DNA of 64,000 nt from Centropus unirufus (GCA_013397695.1 VYZI01000083.1:2605231-2669230), one strand, 5' to 3'; shown: positions 13,561-26,635, numbered from the stretch's first letter. Notes: generated by a model from the letters alone, not told the origin. Translations and numbers: made by a program.

Positions 13561-15389
13561 TGACTACATGGAACAGATATCATGAGCTCCAGATAACAAA
13601 ATCTGAGGAATGGCAACTAGCAAAAAGGAGGTTGAGAATGTTTCTTTCCGAACGAGTGATGTAAAGACATTCAAACAGGGAAATATTCTTGACCAACATC
13701 ATTAATAATGGCATGCCTCGCTTCAGACCCCTATATAATCAATGAATTTCAAATGAAAAGGTTTAGATGTCTAAGCCAACTTAGCTAGATCTACCAAAAG
13801 CCCTTGAAATTCAAAAGCCCTATCAGCCTCACCACAATATCTGGGCGTTCACATCCAGAAAATTTCAAAGCCATATTTTATATTTCAAGGGGAAATGTTT
13901 GTGTCCACATGCACAAAATTAAGCAGCGTGGTTTGGAGCAAAGGATGAAGACCAGGAAAAACAATAATATATATTAAAACAATAAATTTGAAGCAATTGC
14001 AGAATCTCAGACTGGAACAGAGAAAATGGCATCAAAGAAGCGTTCCTTTGCATTTTCCTGTCAATAATTCACTCGTTGCTTCATACTCAAGCCAATGTTC
14101 TTTTGTCATGCAGATACTATATGAGTCTTTGTCCATCATAATCCAATGTAAGAAAGCAACTCAAAGGAAACCTGGTAAATTTGGGGTTACAAGGCCAATG
14201 TGCAAGTCTATCTCCTTTTCAGCATATATCCCTTCTTTCCCAGCACCCAACAATAACAGGCACCTGCGATACATCACTTACACTGAGCAAATTAGGAATT
14301 TAAATGTGTGCTTGATCACAAGCAACTTGCTCTGCTAATTCTCCATCTCTTGCTGCTCCCACAAGGGTCTGAAGTCCATCCTACCTATCCCAGCTTGTAC
14401 AATTCATTGGATGCATGTGAAATTCAATAGATATTGTAGCTTAAAGTTACAACCAGGGCTACAGATTCGAGAGTAAGGTCTCTCAATTTCTCACCAAGTG
14501 AAGCCACATACAGAGATATAAAATCTCCCAGTACATCTATATTATACAACTAGTAATGATCTCTGCTATTTAACTTACTCCTGCCTGATAGGAATTTGCA
14601 GGTACTATCCCTGTAATAGTTACCAGTATCTCCAGATCCTACTCTACAGATTTTAAAAATCAGCAAGGAAGCAGTTAGGCTTTTAGAGTTCTTGTTTTTC
14701 AGTCCTCGCTTTGCTTCTGGATTGACAGACAGACAGCTGTAAAGAGAATTTTTGCAACGCTGTCTTAACACAACTCCGGCATGCAGCACTGATTGACTGT
14801 CTGTGGGACAGGCTATTTCATAAAGGCAGGACCCTGAAAGCAAAGTCTGAATCACAGCTTGCAATGTTTGGATGGTAATGCAGAAAGCCAATCACTGCGA
14901 GCTATCCCTTGAGAATTCAAAATGAGCTATTTGTCATTTTATAAGATACTTATTTAAAGGGAAAAATATTTTAAACTGTATCATGCACTTAAATTTCAGG
15001 TTATGCTGCATTTTGTCCTATTACCTCCAAGTGTGTGAGCCAGGAAAAAAAAAGTTAATATGATGTGATATTTCACAATACACTAACAACACTGTAAAAC
15101 AAAATGAAGCTTGAAGTGTTCCAGATTGTTGATTTAGGGTGTTTCTTCTGAAAGGAAAATCTAGAGGAGGAAATTCAAGCACTGCTAATGAAACATCTAC
15201 CACTCAGTTATGAAGGAGAAATGGTTTTCCATGAGTAATGAAGAGTTACTTTGAATTTTTAAACCTTCGGGAAGTTTTCATTAGATGATAACATAATACT
15301 AAAAGTTATTTATATGTATACAGGTATTTGAGACCATGTATATAAGCAAAAAACAAAAGTATATAAATATGGGAATTTTGGAGATCATA
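13561..15389. other. Unique non-coding DNA with one weak exon-like segment
   Basis: No gene is seen. At 14114-14147 a good acceptor (TTCTTTTGTCATGCAG) is followed by 34 nt open in a single frame (ILYESLSIIIQ) and then CAAT|GTAAGAAA on the plus strand. With no partner exon this is only a pattern. From about 15290 to 15370 the sequence is TA-rich (TATATGTATA, GTATATAA). Confidence 0.45.
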
Positions 15390-15770
15390 CAACCATGAGT
15401 GGTTTGAGTTAGAAGGGATCTCAAAGCCCATCCAGTTCCCCCTGGATCCAGTTCCACACCTGCCACTGGATCAGAATGCTCACAGCCCCATCCAGCCTGG
15501 CCTTGGACACCTTCAGGGATGGGGCAGCCACCACTTCTCTGGGCAACCTGAGCCAGTTCCCCATCACCCTCAGAGGAAAATATTTCTTGCCAAGATCTCT
15601 CAATCTCCCTTCTTTCTGCTTAAAGCCATTCCCCCTTATCCTGCCCCTGCACTCCCTGATCCAGGGCCTCTCATAGCTTTCCTGAAGCCCCTTTCAGTAC
15701 TGGAAGTCTACTCTAAGGTCTTCCTGAAGCCTTCTTGAGGCTGAACAAGCCTAACACTGAGCCTGTCCCA
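15390..15770 (-). mobile_element. CR1 LINE fragment, degraded
   Basis: The reverse complement carries the CR1 3' region. From its 3' end inward the plus strand shows AGTGGTTTGAGTTAGAAGGG, CCATCCAGTTCC, CCATCCAGCCTGGCCTTGGA, CAGGGATGGGGCAGCCACCA, CTCTGGGCAACCTG, AAGCCATTCCCCCTTATCCT, and further ORF2 sequence to about 15770. The minus-strand frame retains a recognisable ORF2 C-terminal stretch (LPREVVAAPSLKVSKARLDG). The terminal ATTCTATGATT is replaced by CAACCATGAG, so the extreme 3' end is eroded. Confidence 0.93.
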
Positions 15771-18630
15771 AGATGAAGCTACCACCTCAATTTCAGAATT
15801 AATAAAACAGAAGTAAGCTGGTGTTGTGACTCAGTGGGTTTCTTTGAAAAAAAAGAACAACCTTTCAGTTTTAAAAGTCGCTTTGTTTCCACCTACACAA
15901 CTACATGACAAACATGGGATAGAGGAGAAACTTATTTAAAGAGGACGGTGCGTACAACCCTGCCTCCCAGGATTTTCCCAAAGCCAGAACACTGTATTCC
16001 TGCAGTGAACATTTGGTTCTTGCATTGCAGAAAGCTAAATTCATTCCCAGATAGCACATTTGGTTCTTTAGGTTGAAATTAATGACAACTATACATTCTT
16101 CAGCTTTTCAGTGACCCTGTACTTGAATAGCTGATATTCTTGGTGTCCATTCTTTAGCAATTGACAACCAGTTATTAAAGCACTTACAAATGCTCTGCCT
16201 CCTGTTTTTATTTTGAGGGTATAAAAAGCTATACAACAATGGTAGCACTTAGGATCCTTAACAACTAGGGTTTGCACGAATGCTTATTTTTCCTCAAGAT
16301 AAGAAGAAAATCATAACCAATTTTCTTAATAGTAAAAATACAACAGAACAATCTCTATTTAGGTCAGGATTTGGGCTATTTTCTTTCTTACAGAGCACTG
16401 CAGGGCTCAGAGTAATCTACTTTATTCAGACTTACAGAACTGATTAAAAAAGGCACCTTTTTCTCTACATGATCTGCCCTTCACCTTACCCAGAAACATG
16501 AAGCGCAGCCGTGCACTGGAAAGCCAAAGCCCCGGTACCATTCCACTGGGAAATCCTAAGGGGGAGCACGGCCGGCACATATCGAACAAGCCCCTTGTGC
16601 CCTGTGTCACGAGAGGACAGGTCCTCATGGAGAATTATCTTAACAGAGCTGACAAGCAAATGTAATGGCTTTTCAGTAACAAGCGCTCTTCTGATCCCAG
16701 TGAAAGGACATCGGCAGATTCCAGGCACGCACAGGCTCCCTGCCGCCTATGCGTGTGCCTGCACTTCCAGTCACACACGACCTGAAGAACCGCACTGGAT
16801 TCAGCCTGCACACTGCATCCCCGGGGAGACAAACCAAGAGCAAAACAGCATGGAAACATTACACAGGATCCAGCGGCATTATTCAGGCTTTGCTATAGAC
16901 TCCTATTCCACAATTCTTGTACCACCTCTAGTTCAACTGATATTTTGCTCCAATTTTATAAGGTTTCATAATTTTTTATAAAATAAAAGTCCAATGAATA
17001 GGAAAATTCTCAGGTGTTAAAGAATCATAGTTCCCTATCTCCGTGCATATTATTAGAAAGAGGAGCTGTAGTGGTTTTGGGGCCTCTCTTTGCACAGTGG
17101 GATGGATAAACCAGTATAAGTGATGCATTTTTAGTAGGATACTGGATCTGTTTTTACTTTGTATTTTAATTACTAGCCCTAGGAACGGATGACCTGATAG
17201 CCTAGTTCTCCAAAATTGCTCTTGGGGAAGCATTTCATCTATCACTTTATTTTTATAGCAGCCTGCGGGTTAAAGCACCTTGGGGCACCCTACAATACTA
17301 AATAAAACGTCAAAGCATATAAAGCAAGTTACAAGTGTAGTCTAAGATATAACATAAGACCACCGACTAATTCCAAAGAGCTGCTAGTTATTCTTCAGAT
17401 CTTAACTATACAGGCAATGAATTCCTTTGATAAAAGCATGAAATTTAATATGACTGAGAGCCAGAAGAGGTCATCTGACTTGCATTTTCAAGGGTCTTTG
17501 AAAGTGCACAAAAATGGCTGTCAGTGAAGAGGAAAGAAACCCATAGTAATGGCCACAACAGAGTGGCCTTGAGAGAGCTCATGAGCAACAGTTCTCAGGA
17601 ATCCTTTTGCTCTCTGTAAATAAAAACTATTCCTACTGAAACCAATGTGGCCCTTTAGCAAACCGAAGTGGTGAACTCCTGTGATTTCCAGCTCTTGGCT
17701 CAGAGCAAATTTTATTGATGCCTTTTTGATAACTTCTCTTTTACTCCCAAGTTAAGCTCTCCCGCCAAGCGGGAATGCCATACAAGAGGGGGCGCTTCTG
17801 TTCCTGTGTTTCACACGCTCGGTTGGAAAGGAACAACTCACCACAACGCACACACTTCTGTTCTTGTTCCTGTCAGACTGAGCAGGGAGATAGCATAACT
17901 CCTAACTCCTCGCTGAGATACTTGTCATCGCTCTAGAAATGACAAAGTGGGCATTCATAGAGCAGGTCCAGACTATATATATCATGGCTAGAAATAATCT
18001 CCAGTGTAATCCATACTACTAAACCCAGCAGGTCTTCCAGCTTTTAAGACATTTTGATTTGAATCCAATGAATTAACAGAGCCCATAATCAGCTTTCTGC
18101 CTTGTATTAGTTTAAGCTGTCTATATGTATTTCTCAAATCTTATTGTGCTTTGCTGTGCCAGACATCCAGACGGGGGTTCTTCCCCACCAAACCCACAAT
18201 GCTGGGAACACATGCCAGGTGAGCTCTTGCTTCCCAAGGGAAGGACGGCTGCTCACAGTCCTTCCTCTTTCTCACACGTGCTAACCCCAGGAACTCATTC
18301 TCATATCTGAAAAACATGGGTTTTGGTCTACCCAGACACTCACAGAGATGACCTTTTACCTCAGAAACTCACATAAATAACAAATGACATTTTATTTTGT
18401 AGACAACTCACCACTTCTGTTCAGCCGAAGACACACAGGAGGGGATGAAGAGCAGAACTATCCACTTGGTTTGTTTTTTGATGTCTGCTCTGCTTCCTGA
18501 GCATAAATTCTAGGGGACCTGCAAGTACTTGACCATAAGTGATGAGCAACCTATTGATGAATTTAATCCAGCCATATAGAATTTCAAGTGCACAGAACGC
18601 AGGCTGCGAATATACTGCACATATGCGACC
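15771..18630. other. Unique non-coding DNA
   Basis: No gene or named repeat is seen. The longest open frame, 156 codons on the plus strand at 16511-16981, has no recognisable domain, overlaps two antisense frames of similar standing and ends in low-complexity sequence, so I do not call it. A short GC-richer patch near 16500-16830 explains this cluster of frames. Confidence 0.5.
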
Positions 18631-18655
18631 TGCATATGCAAGCGTCACGTCGCTT
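18631..18655. repeat. Two abutting short palindromes
   Basis: TGCATATGCA at 18631-18640 is a perfect 10-bp palindrome. It is followed by AAGCG-TCACGT-CGCTT at 18640-18655, with 5-bp arms around a CACGT core and four CpGs within about 20 bp, in an otherwise CpG-poor region. It could be a paired transcription-factor site or chance. Confidence 0.5.
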
Positions 18656-20451
18656 CACGCCATGCACTGCTCCAAATGCCTGAGCTCCCCAACACAGAAG
18701 CTCCAGCTTCACGATGGGAGCCTGTGAGTCAACTGTCATAGAAAAAGTGAATTATGAAATTCAGCAGAATGTCAAACTTGCTAGATTTTTCCACGCTCTA
18801 AGGAAAAGATCCCAATGTGAATTCTTGCTCTTTGAGATTTGTGAGTACTCCTACTGTGTTCTCTAAATTCCTACACAAATCAGCTGCATTCATCTCACGT
18901 ACCTGACACACTGACTTTATGCGAGATCATAAAGTTTACCAGATTTTGTATTTTATGTAGTCAATAAACTGTAGTAGGCAGAGAAACCCAATAATATATA
19001 GAGAAATAAATAAATGGAATTATGTAAAGAGCTCTTTCTCAGTTTGATCTAAACCATGAACTCACCCACACTCAAAGCCAAGCAACAGGGAAGTGTTGAT
19101 GTTCCCAGAAACTCTCACTACATTCTCCTAAGGCAGGTGAAAGGTAATAACTCTTAAAAAAGCAGCAGCACACTGAATACATGGGCCCAAAAGATATTCC
19201 TAGGCCTGTAAGAAAAATCAAATCTAACTCTGTGATGCCAAGTTTCAAATCACTGATAGATTCTTCCTGCTTTCCATAGTACATGCCACATCAAAGATGC
19301 CAATTTACTAAAAGATGTGTATATCAAAAAAAAACAAAAACAAAAAACCACAAAACCAACCCCAACCACATTAAAGGTATTAAAATATTGTTTCTGGACA
19401 CCAGCAGCAGAAATAATCTTTCAGAACCACAGGACATGAGGGAAGCCCTTTCTGCAATTAAAAATCAGTGTAAAAATTTTTATTTAAAGTAACAGCAAGC
19501 AAGGAATAGTTATGGTTTTGTGAGGACCTAATTTGAAACTAGATTCTGAGCAACTCTACCCAGGCTCTTGTTGTTTCAGTTTTACAGGCAGCAAATCCTC
19601 TGCCGTTCTCAATGTGGATCCCCACTGTTCCCAGCTTGGCTTCAACTGGGTCAGCTACTGCCCTGCTCACTTCATCCCAAACCTTGTGTATCAAAATAAG
19701 CCATAGTTTATTCTCCACAATACTTAATTACATTAGAATTTCATTCCCAACCAGAAAAGATCAACAAATCATAAGGTTACTATGCAACAGACTTTACAAA
19801 ACTAATTGTATTTCTAATAAGCCCCACTTGATGGATCATATTCTATCCCAAGTATAAAATACAATGTTACTAGGTACCAAAGAAGATCTGTGCTTCCAGC
19901 GCTCTCTCTGACACACACACAAAACAGATCTAAAATTAGTAATCAGCAGAAGTGATCAAAGGACTGGCATTCTTTTTGTGTGGATATAAGAGGAACCAAA
20001 GCAGCACTTTGGTGCATTTTTGACTGATTTTAATCCCAAACTCTAATCGCTAGATAATAACCAAGCAGTTGAAAGCTGCAGTATGAAAGCACAGTTTTAT
20101 ATCCATCCTTTGAAGCAAAATATGGAAAATTAACACAGATAATACTTCTGCGTCAAAGAAAAGTGAAGACTTTTCCCAGTTTGCTTTTGCAGGTGCTGTC
20201 AACAAACCAGACAATAGTATAGTATTTAGGCCTCACTAGGACTAAAAGTGACAACAAGCTCTGCAGCAATTGCCTGCTGCACTCGCTTTCCTCCACACTC
20301 TAATTCAGAACTGCTGTACAGCCTGTCATATTTGATGGGAAATGCCAGGCACTGCACTATCGGCAGCTTACAGCATGAAAGGAGATGTTGTTTCACCAAG
20401 TATCAGCTTGGGCTTCTTTCCTCTTCCATTTCAAAGCTTCTTTCTCTTTCC
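18656..20451. other. Unique non-coding DNA with an A-rich tract
   Basis: No gene is seen. An A/C-rich low-complexity tract of CAAAA-type units spans about 19326-19376. The rest is AT-rich unique sequence. Confidence 0.55.
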
Positions 20452-20479
20452 TCCTTTCCTTTTCCTGAAAAGGAAAGGA
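20452..20479. repeat. Perfect inverted repeat, 12-bp arms, 4-nt loop
   Basis: TCCTTTCCTTTT at 20452-20463 and AAAAGGAAAGGA at 20468-20479 are exact reverse complements separated by CCTG. The left arm is the end of a pyrimidine-rich stretch that starts near 20411. It can form a hairpin in DNA or RNA. It is not followed by a T-run in the manner of a terminator, and this is a vertebrate sequence in any case. Confidence 0.9.
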
Positions 20480-20582
20480 ACTATTTGCAGTATGTGGGAA
20501 ATTTTCAAACATAACCTTTTCCTGTTCTGTTTATGAAAGAGTATCACATGTGCAATCCCGCATGCGTTATATCGGTATAATA

Positions 20583-20983
20583 TCATAGAATCATGGAATG
20601 GTTTGTGTCAGATGGGACCTCAAAGCCCATCCAGTTCCAACCCCTGCCTTGGGCAGGGACACCTCCCCATGGATCAGGGGCTCCAAGCCCCATCCAACCT
20701 GGCCTCGGGCACCTCCAGGGATGGAGAAGCCACCACTGCTCTGGGCAACCTGGGCTTCTTTGCCCTCACAGCAAAACATTTCTCCCTAAGATCTCACCTC
20801 AATCTCCCCTCTTTCAGTTTAAAACCATTCCCCTCATCCTATCCCTGCACTCCCTGACCAAGAGCCCCTCCCCAGCTTCTCCAGAGCCACTTTCAACACC
20901 GGAAGCTGCTCTGAGATCTCCCTGGATCCTTCTCTTCTCCAAGCTGAACAGCCCCAGCTCTCTCAAGCTGGCCTCATAGGACA
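20583..20983 (-). mobile_element. CR1 LINE, 3'-complete, about 400 bp
   Basis: The plus strand begins with ATCATAGAATCATGGAATGG, the reverse complement of the CR1 3' terminus. It continues through CCATCCAGTTCCAACCCCTG, GGGCAGGGACACCTCC, AACCTGGCCTCGGGCACCTC, CTCTGGGCAACCTGGG, AATCTCCCCTCTTTCAG and the TCCCTCATCCT-type block to CCTTCTCTTCTCCAAGCTGA. The minus-strand frame includes the ORF2 C-terminal motif LGLFSLEKRRIQGDLRA. This is the best-preserved 3' end in the window, suggesting a younger insertion than the 15.4 kb copy. Confidence 0.97.
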
Positions 20984-23051
20984 AAAGGACACTGTATAAG
21001 AGGAAAATGCTACAGGAAAAAGGAATTATCTGAATTCCAAAAAAGTTTTTGCACCAGTAGATATGCATATGCCATTACTGTATATACAAATTATACATGC
21101 AAATGAGTTGTGATATTTCCATGCACAATTATCCTGACTACACCTGCAAGCATGATATTTGCATATATCAATTAAGTTGGTATATCGGTTTTGTTTGGTT
21201 GGGGTTTTTTAAAACACATTGTCCATGTTGAATTTTTTTTAATTACAGCACAAAGCCTGCATTTTTATTAATTACCCACACACTGTCACAGTCTTGGCCA
21301 CATGTAACGGGCCTGGCTACGTTGCCTTTAAGAACTGGAACACCAGAGCACCATGAGAGCACTGAAAGAACAAGCGAGACCCTGAGCCACAGCAGCTACA
21401 CCACTCCCAAAAACAACAATACTAGAGAGTGGTTTTACTATGACTATTAGAGAATTAATTCTGTAAGCCTTCGTACAGCGCAAAAGTAAATAAATCCAGT
21501 GCTTTCCCTTTTTACAAACAACCATTACTTGTAGCAGAAATAATGATTTGCAGCAATCCGACTGGTACAGTCACTAGTTTATTATGAAGCAGTTTATTTC
21601 ATACTTGCAATGTTGCTCACGGAATTGAAGAAACACCCCTATAGTACAATAAACAGATTATAAAACGTTGCATCAGAGCCCGAATCTTCAGTTCATTAGA
21701 AATAAAAATTCATTCCCATTAGCTCCCTCCGTGAAGATGCGCTCTCTTTTACACTAACCATGTTTAGCAGCAGTTTGCTCCAGCTGACCTTAATTTAATC
21801 TATTTTTCACAGAAGTATTGCTGCAGGGTTAAAACATTTCTGTTGCTAACCACTGCACATGTTCAAGTGCCTGGCCTGAAAGATCTTCTATCTTTCTGCA
21901 AACATTTGCTTCACAAAAAACACTGTGGGAGTTATCATTTTTTAAAACATATAAGATAATTGATTTGTAATTATCCACAGGGAGAAATACCATTGCTTGT
22001 GTTTGCTAACCTAATTGTAAAATATATTGTTCTTTTCAAGCCTTAATGTATTGCCTCAAGTGATCACCACTTAGGCACCGACAGGCTGGAGTAAATAGAG
22101 TGACAGCAGGAAGTCAGAGAGATACCATTACCCTGTTCTCGTCGGAATAAATGATGTTCCCTTTCTGATGCTTGCTCGGTCCATTAATGTAATTTCTGAG
22201 GGATTTTCCCCAGTGGGATGCAGACCAGGTGCCAGTGCTTTGAAGCAGGATCATACTTGGTAACACGATTTACCTCGCTGGAAACGTTGTGCCATATGCT
22301 CAGCTAAACGTGGAGGCTGTCTCATTACCGCACCGATGCCGCTTTGTGTGCACCCATGGGTGCATTCCCATCTGTGTGTGCATAGAAACTTCCAGACTGA
22401 AACCGTCTCAAACAACACGGAGCTACCCATCGGGCTGAATCGCAGGACTCTCTGTTGCCTGCTTTGTGATTCCTAAGGCAATGCTAATCCGAGAGCAGCA
22501 ATTTCCTCCCAGCTAAAAATCTGTCAGCGTCAGCACCACAACTGAACTTCACCCCTGATCTCTGTCACTAATGAAGAACACAAGGAGATCTGAAAAAGCA
22601 GCTATTTGGTGGCCGAAGGGGGTGCCACATAGAGCACACCCTGAGCTACCGAAAGTCAAAACAGTAGCCATGCTCCAGCAGCCTTCAGCTCCCTAGGGCA
22701 TGGGTCACAGTTACACTGGGCGCCTGCTTGATCAGGCAAAGTATGTCATTAAAAAGTAGGGAAATGGCCACTTTGTACGTAGCTTCTAGATGTTTTCCCC
22801 AATATCTCCATTCCTTACTCTTCCAGCCTTCATTTTCTGTATCATCTCACTTTTAATAGACCTATTAACTATTTCAGGCCCCTGGGTGACGAAAGTTCTC
22901 CCAGAAGATCTGTTATGAGGTTTTGTTTCATTTTTCTATGCTTTTATTAACAGAGCTAAAAGTCACATGCAACACAAACTGTTTAAGCTTGATCCTAACT
23001 CAAATTTGATGTAAATGCACTCTCTAGCGTATAGTGCCCTAAACTGGGTTG
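20984..23051. other. Unique non-coding DNA, candidate regulatory content
   Basis: No gene is seen. Just beyond the CR1 copy lie a 10-bp palindrome ATATGCATAT (21061-21070) and two perfect octamers (21097-21104 and, in reverse, 21157-21164). From about 21950 to 22250 the sequence is repeat-free with a conserved-element texture. A 16-bp perfect palindrome is listed separately at 22349-22364. Confidence 0.45.
22349..22364. repeat. 16-bp perfect palindrome
   Basis: TGCACCCATGGGTGCA equals its own reverse complement. About one such 16-mer is expected by chance in a window this size, so its presence alone proves nothing. It is recorded because it lies next to the repeat-free, possibly conserved stretch. 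Confidence 0.9.
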
Positions 23052-23085
23052 TTTTTTTTTTTTTGTTGGTTGGTTGGTTTTTTTA
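23052..23085. repeat. T-run with TTGG tetranucleotides
   Basis: A run of 13 T is followed by GTTGGTTGGTTGG and a further T-run. It is a simple, low-complexity tract. Confidence 0.9.
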
Positions 23086-26000
23086 ATGTTCACTCAGAAT
23101 AATTTTAATACAGGCTTCGGTACATTCAGGTTTTTTCACTTGCAAACTAAGTTTCCAGTTCACCAACAGGTAAATCTTTCCATGGCAGATTTCAGGCCAT
23201 TTTCGTATAGCATTTCTTCAATCCTAAGATCCACCCTGCTGGATTCTTCCCCAAAGATAACATATTTGCATGGGTTATCAATATAGTAAAATTTATGAAA
23301 AGTCAGTTTCTGTTTAAAACCAAGTTCTCTTGACATCATAAGAAATACTGCTATATGATTTATATTAAATAGATCATTATTAAACATGTACAGACCAGTT
23401 TCTTGTTAGGACATTAAAAATTAAGAAAAGCTAAATTAAATTCATAAATTATTCTCATAAGGCTATTTGATATTAATAGTTACTTTGTTGATTCGAACGG
23501 TCTCCTCATTGCTCTGAGGTTGCCATCCCTTGCTCACTGTATTCTCCCTAGATCACAGCAATGCTAAATTGTGAATGCTGCACTAAACTCAAAGGGTGCG
23601 GTGAAAGGAAAGGTTGTCACTGCGCTGCGTTACTGAGCCAAGAGGAGAATCCAACCACCCCAAGTACAGCACTCAGTAGATATGAGGTCACCACAATCTT
23701 ATCACCGTCAGGTTGTGATCTTTGCTGTTGTGACCATACAGACAATGCACTTACTGCTGCACACAGAGGCATCATCTTGGAAAAGACAGGCTGCCCACCA
23801 AGCCAAAAAGCAGTTAGATCAGCACCTGGAGGGAGCTTGGTGTTCCACAAATATTAGAAGGGCTGGAGAGGCAGAAAGCAGCATCCTCAGCTCTTGGTGT
23901 CTGTAGAGTGACGGCCTAAAAACCCATCTCGAGCTGCCCTGGTTCCCCCATCTCAACCCGGCAAGTGCCCAGTGGGGCAGCCAAACACCCCGCACGATCC
24001 AGATACTCCGCAGAGCAAGCAGCGCCGGCACAACTGTTGCTCAAGGTCAGGCAGAGCTGAACAGCAGCGCAGTTTTATGAGCAACACCAGTTGGCAAGAA
24101 CATTAAAACCCCGCTGCTTTCCTCAATTGCTGTGACTTTATGGGGGGGGAAGGAAAGTTAGTTCCTTGTGGTTTGTGTTCACACTGCGCTTTCAAAGCCT
24201 CAAGATGCTTTAAACAAGTGAAGAAACCAGCTGAAATGGCCTCAGCCGGGTTTAATCACTACTGAGCTCTGCTCTAAGATAGTCAGTCTTTTAAGCAGGC
24301 AAAATACCCTGTCCAAGGGTGTTCTGTGTCCGCAAGCTGAGCAGCACTGGTGGGCTCCCCAAGGCTTTCAGAAACGACACCACTGTGCCTTGCTCCCCTC
24401 TGCTGTCCTCCAAGCCATCCCACAGCTGAGAAAATGACTCGCTGAAGATCACAATACCCTGGCTGAGATGAAGAATGGCTAATAGCAAGGTTTAAAATAA
24501 CAGAGGAATCCCACAGCTTTTTTTACTTAGGAACAAGACTTTTTTTCTTTCCCTGATGGTGACTCTGGTCAGAGTGCTAAGGTGTTTCAGAGTCCAGGGG
24601 AGAGCTGCCCCAGCCTTGACACCTCCAGGAATACGAAAACACAGAACCAAATTATGGGAGCAGTAATGGAAAAGCATAACGAAATTTCTTCATTTCAAAA
24701 CCCCTGGTATCAGGCAAAAACAAAGTGACCTCACACAGAGATTTACATGTTCTTAAAATACCAGCACACCTACACACCTACTGGGAGGCCATGCCTCTTC
24801 TGCTCGCTGACCTTAGCACTTGGGCTTTTTCCTGCAATTGTGCTTTAAAGGAAGGTTCTTGGCTGAACAAACCAAGCAGATGTTGGACTTTATTTTCCTC
24901 CCTGTTTCTTTTTCCTCCTAAGAGCAACCGAAAATTGCTTGCAGTGAAGTATTTAATTTATTCATCCATAAAGGGCAACATATACATACAGGCTATTTTT
25001 TTCCACACTCTACCCTACTTAAGTCAATGCTTATATATAACACCTCAATTTAAGCAAGTTCAGTTTAGTTTTGGGGTTTGTTTCCCCATCTCCACCTGCT
25101 TGGGGAACAACACAGTCCGATCTCTACAGACAGCTTTGAAAATTGCATAAAAAACACAGAAGTGCTCTTTTTATATACACATATACTTTTAAATATGATC
25201 CAGCCAAGCCATTAATGTCCACATGATAAACTAGTAACTTCAGCTTCTACTATTAATTCAACATCTAACAGCAATTTTAGCCAACGCTCAGTAACATTTC
25301 GCGCTATAAGTAATGATACAGTTCAAAAGCAGACTCTGACAGCTTAACCTGTACTGACCCAAACATATATAAAAACTCTGGCTTTCATGTGAGGCTGTTT
25401 GGCTGATGCATCATAGCTACCCAGTAAAACACTTCAAAGTGTCTCTGTCAGTCCTTCGGGGATTCAAAAAACACTTGAGAACTGTGCCCACTGGTTTCTT
25501 GTGGCTATATGAATGGATACTGTAATAACTTGAGCAGTCTTTTTAACTAATTTGAAAACATTCTCTTGATGTTCATCAAGAGGCATATTTTACACAGGCC
25601 CCTTTTATTCAGTCTCCTGTGCCCAGGGAAAAGGAACCTTGCACTGATTTTACACAAATACATTTGTGCTGTCCTGCAGAACCTTCAGTTCGGCCTTGCA
25701 AAGACAGAAGAGTTTTTTCAAGTAGAAATGCTAGCCCTCTTGGAAAAGTCCCCGTGTTACACAAGACTGGGCCATGCACCATCCTGACCCGCAGAGAATG
25801 CTTCAGTACCTCAAAACTGAGCAACTCCTGTTGGGTTTAAAGATCATAATGAAGCAGAAATACACACAGCGAGGAATCTAAACCTAAAGAGACCAACACC
25901 AGAGGGAGGGTATGATTCTAAAATTAAAATAAGGGAAGCTAATAAATACTATGGCCAAGGTTCAAAAATAGAGAGACACGAGAGTGACAAAGACAAAAGC

Positions 26001-26635
26001 TGTAGCTGCTGGAATGCATTCTAAAAAGAGTTTTGTATTCCTTTGGTGGTGCACACAGCAAGGAAGAGCAGAAATCTGGAACCCCGAGTACAGCACATGG
26101 CTGGGCCTGAGCCAGTCAATAAAAACTCCCATACACTGAACCAAGCACTGTGTTCTGCAAAGAACATCTCCAGGTGGTGCAACCACATCCAGCGAATCCC
26201 ACTGCCTGGACACCACCGCAGGACAGGCTACTGAACCTCAACTCTTCACCTGATGCACATTCACCATTTGTGGTGTGTTTTCAGCTCCAGGAATTTTGTA
26301 TTTGCATGCTCCCGGCAGAAGTCAGAATGTTCCATTTCAGAAGTGTGCTGTTCTCAGATTCCCAATACCTTTTTATCCAGTTTATTTGTTAGAACTACTC
26401 ACTTGTCTGAATTACCCCACCGTTTTTGACAAATGGCTACAGTTTCAGCAGGTAAAATATTAGCCCTCTAAAAAAGAAAATGCCCAGTCGAGACGACTAA
26501 TAACTCCCAGTTTCTGGACATGAAATACCACATATTTTCACACAGCCATGAGTCACAAAACCCCCATACAACCCTAGAGAGGTGACAGCAGAGTATGGAC
26601 ACTCTGGATACAGAGAAAATGCTTCACAAAATGGT
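23086..26635. other. Unique non-coding DNA
   Basis: No gene or nameable repeat is seen. Overlapping frames at 23561-24031 on both strands reflect a GC-richer patch and share no domain. Isolated octamers occur at 23274-23281 and 26300-26307. A G8 run lies at 24142-24149. Confidence 0.5.

Noticed and set aside
13209..13616. 135-codon minus-strand frame
   Set aside because: It is the antisense reading of the CR1 copy at 13.3 kb (SPIQPGLEHLQGWGSHHCSG-type sequence recurs at each CR1 copy).
14114..14147. 34-nt plus-strand segment between good splice-like sites
   Set aside because: No partner exon, length not a multiple of three, and such pairs are expected by chance; mentioned only within the regional entry.
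16511..16981. 156-codon plus-strand open frame
   Set aside because: It has no domain, signal or splice context, overlaps antisense frames and lies in a GC-richer patch where long frames arise by chance.
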